Origin: an uncultured Asticcacaulis sp.
Lineage (GTDB): Bacteria; Pseudomonadota; Alphaproteobacteria; Caulobacterales; Caulobacteraceae
Length of the DNA stretch: 16,549 nucleotides
Assembly: GCA_946480525.1 (NCBI GenBank)
Contig: CAMLLA010000037.1
Span: 1 to 16,549 of the forward strand
Direction: 5' to 3'
Shown here: positions 14,197-16,549 of the stretch, one piece after another
Layout of the letters: each line of letters opens with the position of its first letter
Numbering within the stretch: the stretch's first letter is position 1
Notes under the pieces: model-generated
Seen by the model: only the letters and a program-made list of their open reading frames with translations
Databases searched by the model: none
Told to the model about the DNA's origin: nothing
Program-made: the position numbers and the translations under genes

Positions 14197-14562
14197 TTAG
14201 CCCCGGCGGTTGTCACGGTCGTGGCGCTCGTAGCGGACGTCAGCCGAGATGCGGTCCAGTCGGGCGTCGAGCTGCGCCATTTCGCGGTTGTCGATGCCGC
14301 GGCCGGTCCGCATGTAGTCGCGGGCGAGGTTGATGACGCCTTCGAGACGCATATTCAGGTTACGGGCCTCGCGAACACTGATGCGATTGGCGCGGCGGCC
14401 GTTCTCGATGCGGTCCTGAATATTGTCGATACGGGCTTCGACCTGGCGGTCGGCACGGCGATCATAGGTGTGACGCGACTGGGCGGTGGCCGACATGCCG
14501 GTCAAGGTGGCGCCAACGGCGGCAACGGCGATAAGCGACTTGAGTGTGGTCTTCGTGAACAT
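14197..14562 (-). CDS. Secreted arginine-rich helical protein, paralogue A
   Basis: This 121-residue protein starts with a clear Sec signal peptide: basic N-terminus, hydrophobic core 9-22, and a likely cleavage site ATA/Q after residue 27. The mature part is strongly arginine-rich and predicted helical. It includes ARIDNIQDRIENGRR (43-57), RTGRGIDNRE, LDARLDRIS and the C-terminal VRYERHDRDNRRG. About half of some 80 residues align without gaps with the neighbouring paralogue. I know no function for it; a periplasmic or surface location is inferred from the signal. AAGGAG lies seven bases before the ATG. The gene has its own terminator, and its upstream region shares motifs with that of paralogue B. 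Confidence 0.85.
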   Translation of the reverse strand: MFTKTTLKSLIAVAAVGATLTGMSATAQSRHTYDRRADRQVEARIDNIQDRIENGRRANRISVREARNLNMRLEGVINLARDYMRTGRGIDNREMAQLDARLDRISADVRYERHDRDNRRG

Positions 14563-14623
14563 GGTTTACTCCTTAGGTTCGATGTCGCTGTCACCAGCGA
14601 TGATGACAGTTAAACATAGGTCC

Positions 14624-14663
14624 CCTGAGCCGATCCTGAGGCCGTGGTTCATGTTCGCATCAT
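14624..14663 (-). promoter_or_regulatory. Shared upstream motifs of paralogue A
   Basis: On the - strand ATGAACC (14646-14652) is followed after 14 bases by GGCTCAGG (14624-14631), about 62 bases before the start codon. A degenerate second copy of ATGAACC (five of seven bases) lies exactly 11 bases further upstream (14657-14663). The same layout, with perfect repeats, precedes paralogue B. Confidence 0.4.
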
Positions 14664-14745
14664 GTACACGGCGACATTGCGGCAAGGATATTTCATCACG
14701 GAAAGCCATAAGAAAACAATTGTTTGCCCCAGTGCGCCCATAAGA

Positions 14746-14779
14746 AAAGGGCGCGACCCTGAAGTGGATCGCGCCCTTT
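14746..14779 (-). terminator. Rho-independent terminator of the 134-residue secreted protein gene
   Basis: AAAGGGCGCGA (14746-14756) and TCGCGCCCTTT (14769-14779) form an 11-bp stem with a 12-base loop. On the - strand TTTTCTTATG runs from the end of the stem. It begins 20 bases past the stop codon of the - strand gene. Confidence 0.85.
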
Positions 14780-14798
14780 GGCGGTCATTCGGCAACCC

Positions 14799-15203
14799 TT
14801 ACCAGCGGCGGTTGTCGTGGTCGTTGCGCTCATACCTGACTTCGCGCGACAGGCGGTCAAGGCGGTCGCTCAGGACAGCCACTTCGCGGGACGACAGGCC
14901 TCGGCCCGTACGTTCGGCGCGGCGACGCGCGGCCTGGATGCTGTCCAGTCGGCTCAGCAGGCGGTCGGCTTCACGGCGGCTGATGTCGCCGGTGCGGCGG
15001 CCCATGCGGATGCGATCATAGAGGTTGTCGATGCGGCTATCCAGGCGGTATTCGGCGCGGTCGTCGCGGCGGTTGTGGTCCCAGCGCTCATTGTCGACGC
15101 GGACGACGACGGCGCCGCGGGTGTCAGCCATGGCAATGGCGGGAGCCGCAATACCAGTCGCGGCGGCAGTCAGGGCGGCAAGCGCAATCAGGGTCTTTTT
15201 CAT
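14799..15203 (-). CDS. Secreted arginine-rich helical protein, paralogue B
   Basis: This 134-residue protein has a typical Sec signal peptide (MKK start, Ala-rich core 4-20) with a likely cleavage site AMA/D after residue 26. The mature part is arginine- and aspartate-rich and probably one or more long helices. Shared blocks with paralogue A include SRIDNLYDRI, GRR, ISRREA, RTGRG, DRLDRLS and the end VRYERNDHDNRRW. It differs by a longer segment just after the signal. No enzymatic motif, cysteine or lipobox is visible. The ATG has GGAG about eight bases upstream. The own terminator, and the gap of more than 200 bases to paralogue A, indicate two separately transcribed duplicate genes rather than an operon. 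Confidence 0.85.
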   Translation of the reverse strand: MKKTLIALAALTAAATGIAAPAIAMADTRGAVVVRVDNERWDHNRRDDRAEYRLDSRIDNLYDRIRMGRRTGDISRREADRLLSRLDSIQAARRRAERTGRGLSSREVAVLSDRLDRLSREVRYERNDHDNRRW

Positions 15204-15288
15204 GGTCGGTCTCCGTTATTCTGTCCCGGTCATCGGGGAGAGTGTGTTCGCTGGTCTCTCAGCGATGAAGCCATTTAATCATTCCCGA

Positions 15289-15329
15289 CCTGAGCCCAAG
15301 CTGAACGGTACGGTTCATTTTCGGTTCAT
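15289..15329 (-). promoter_or_regulatory. Tandem direct repeat and shared motif upstream of paralogue B
   Basis: On the - strand two perfect ATGAACC copies (15323-15329 and 15312-15318) are spaced 11 bases start to start. GGCTCAGG (15289-15296) follows after 15 bases. Direct repeats at one helical turn are typical of OmpR/PhoB-type response-regulator sites; the regulator is not known. The site lies 86-126 bases before the start of paralogue B and about 130 bases before serC on the other strand. Confidence 0.45.
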
Positions 15330-15385
15330 TTCGCGGCGGGAACATTTGGCCGATGATTGAGCTGCCGCCTGTGTTCGCAATAGGA

Positions 15386-15434
15386 AAAATGCCTTGCCGG
15401 CTTGGCTTGCGTGGCGCATAGGGCAGGGGATTTT
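15386..15434 (+). promoter_or_regulatory. Structured serC leader (possible regulatory RNA)
   Basis: Left arm 15386-15398 (AAAATGCCTTGCC) pairs with right arm 15422-15434 (GGCAGGGGATTTT) over 12 pairs, with one G-G mismatch and one G-U. The loop holds a small TGCG/CGCA hairpin (15408-15418). The right arm ends in TTTT, so the form could act as an attenuator. It ends nine bases before the ribosome-binding site AGAAGG (15444-15449). A serC leader RNA family is known in alphaproteobacteria, but I cannot check the match here. Confidence 0.5.
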
Positions 15435-15456
15435 CTAAAGCTCAGAAGGCCGTCAC

Positions 15457-16549
15457 ATGCCGCATCCCGCCAGCCCGTCCAGTTCCAAGCCGCCGCGCGC
15501 GCCGGAGCGTCCGTGGTTTTCCTCGGGGCCGACCTCGAAGCGTCCCGGCTGGAGCCCTCAGGCTCTGGCCAATGCGCCGGTCGGGCGGTCGAATCGCTCC
15601 AAAGCAACGGTCGGCCGATTGAACCAGGCGTTGGAGCTGACGCGGTCGATCCTGCAGATTCCTGACGACTACCAGGTCTTCATGACGCCGGGCTCGGATA
15701 CCGGCGCGTTCGAAGCCGCCATGTGGAATCTTCTGGGACCGCGCAAGGTACAGCTGCTGAGCTTTGAAAGTTTTGGCCAGCTGTGGGCCGACGACGCCGT
15801 CCAGCACCTGAAGCTGGACGCCGAGGTCCTGTCGGCGCCCTATGGGCAATTGCCCGACCTGAGCAGGATCAGCGCCGACGCCGACATCGTCTTTCCGTGG
15901 AACGGCACGACGTCGGGTGTACGCGTGCCGGACGCGTCATTCATTCCCGAAGACCACAAGGGCCTGGTGCTGTGTGACGCCACCTCGGCTGCCTTCTGCA
16001 TGGACCTGCCATGGCAAAGGCTGGACGTCGCGACCTTTTCCTTCCAGAAGGCGCTGGGTGGAGAGGCCGGCATCGGCGTGCTGGTCCTGTCACCGAAAGC
16101 CGTCGAGCGGCTGAACACCTTCGACAGCGGCCGACCGATCCCCAAGGTTCTGCGCCTTAAGGCCAAGGGCAGCGCCGATATGAAGATTCTTGGTGGCGAC
16201 GCCATCAACACCTTCTCCTTCCTTGTTATCGAGGACTATCTCGATGCCTTGCGCTGGGCCGTGAACGTTGGCGGCCTGGACGCCCTGATTGCCCGTTGCG
16301 ACCGCAATGCCGAGGCACTCACCCGGTGGGTCGAGGCGACGCCATGGATCGATTTTGTTGCAGAAAGGGTCGAGACGCGCTCGACGACCTCTGTGTGCCT
16401 TAGGTTCGTGGCGCCTGAGATCGTCGCCCGCCCGGCCGACGACCAGGCGAAGCTGGCGGCAAAAATCGGCGCGCTGCTGGAATCCGAGGGCGTGGCCTAT
16501 GATGTCGTTGGCTATCGTAACGCCCCTCCGGGTTTGCGCGTCTGGTGCG
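15457..16549 (+). CDS. serC: Phosphoserine aminotransferase SerC (3'-truncated)
   Basis: This cytoplasmic PLP enzyme converts 3-phosphohydroxypyruvate and glutamate to phosphoserine in serine synthesis. It is the long alphaproteobacterial form: 364 residues are present, and the frame runs off the window with perhaps 20-30 missing. After a Pro/Ser-rich N-terminus come WFSSGPTSKRPGW (20-32), MTPGSDTGAFE (76-86), PWNGTTSGV (147-155), CDATSA (173-178) with Asp174 for the PLP ring nitrogen, SFQKALGGEAGIG (195-207) with the PLP lysine Lys198, and VVGYRNAPPGLRVW (350-363). AGAAGG lies seven bases before the ATG. A stem-loop leader directly upstream suggests control at the RNA level. The usual partner serA would be expected after the window. 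Confidence 0.95.
   Translation, partial: MPHPASPSSSKPPRAPERPWFSSGPTSKRPGWSPQALANAPVGRSNRSKATVGRLNQALELTRSILQIPDDYQVFMTPGSDTGAFEAAMWNLLGPRKVQLLSFESFGQLWADDAVQHLKLDAEVLSAPYGQLPDLSRISADADIVFPWNGTTSGVRVPDASFIPEDHKGLVLCDATSAAFCMDLPWQRLDVATFSFQKALGGEAGIGVLVLSPKAVERLNTFDSGRPIPKVLRLKAKGSADMKILGGDAINTFSFLVIEDYLDALRWAVNVGGLDALIARCDRNAEALTRWVEATPWIDFVAERVETRSTTSVCLRFVAPEIVARPADDQAKLAAKIGALLESEGVAYDVVGYRNAPPGLRVWC

Overview
The window is GC-rich, densely coded DNA that reads as an alphaproteobacterium, most likely order Caulobacterales. The genus is not fixed by the sequence; Asticcacaulis or a relative is a guess. The reasons are the gene families, a perfect CtrA-type box (TTAA-N7-TTAAC) upstream of ftsW, GANTC sites in several intergenic gaps, and an alphaproteobacterial-type serC gene with a structured leader.

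Positions 1-10469 are the peptidoglycan-precursor part of a division and cell-wall (dcw) cluster: mraY (5'-truncated), murD, ftsW, murG, murC and murB, all on the + strand. MraY makes lipid I, MurG turns it into lipid II, FtsW polymerises lipid II at the septum, and MurB, MurC and MurD build the cytoplasmic UDP-MurNAc-peptide. The series is interrupted in three places. A Crp/Fnr-type regulator (- strand) and a stand-alone receiver protein lie between murD and ftsW. An AI-2E-type transporter lies between murG and murC. A GFA-fold zinc protein lies between murC and murB and overlaps both by four bases. Two intergenic gaps (murD upstream, murG upstream) carry copies of a bipartite stem-loop repeat.

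Positions 10482-12546 continue on the + strand, but not with the ddl-ftsQ-ftsA-ftsZ series that often follows murB. Instead there is a beta-hydroxyacid dehydrogenase-type oxidoreductase, folP (dihydropteroate synthase) and a small membrane zinc-ribbon protein, joined by start/stop overlaps. Facing them on the - strand is a two-gene unit (a DUF1653 protein and an unknown 120-residue protein), divergent from thiD (thiamine pyrimidine kinase).

Positions 14031-15203 hold two tandem - strand paralogues for small, secreted, arginine-rich proteins. Each has its own strong terminator, and both share an upstream motif arrangement. The window ends inside serC (phosphoserine aminotransferase, 3'-truncated), preceded by a long imperfect stem-loop. 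No rRNA, tRNA, CRISPR array, insertion sequence or phage gene was seen. No gene-free stretch exceeds 300 bases.

No clearly new multi-gene system is evident. The best leads are the regulatory layer before ftsW (CtrA box plus a folded leader), the GFA gene locked between murC and murB, and the co-patterned secreted paralogue pair.
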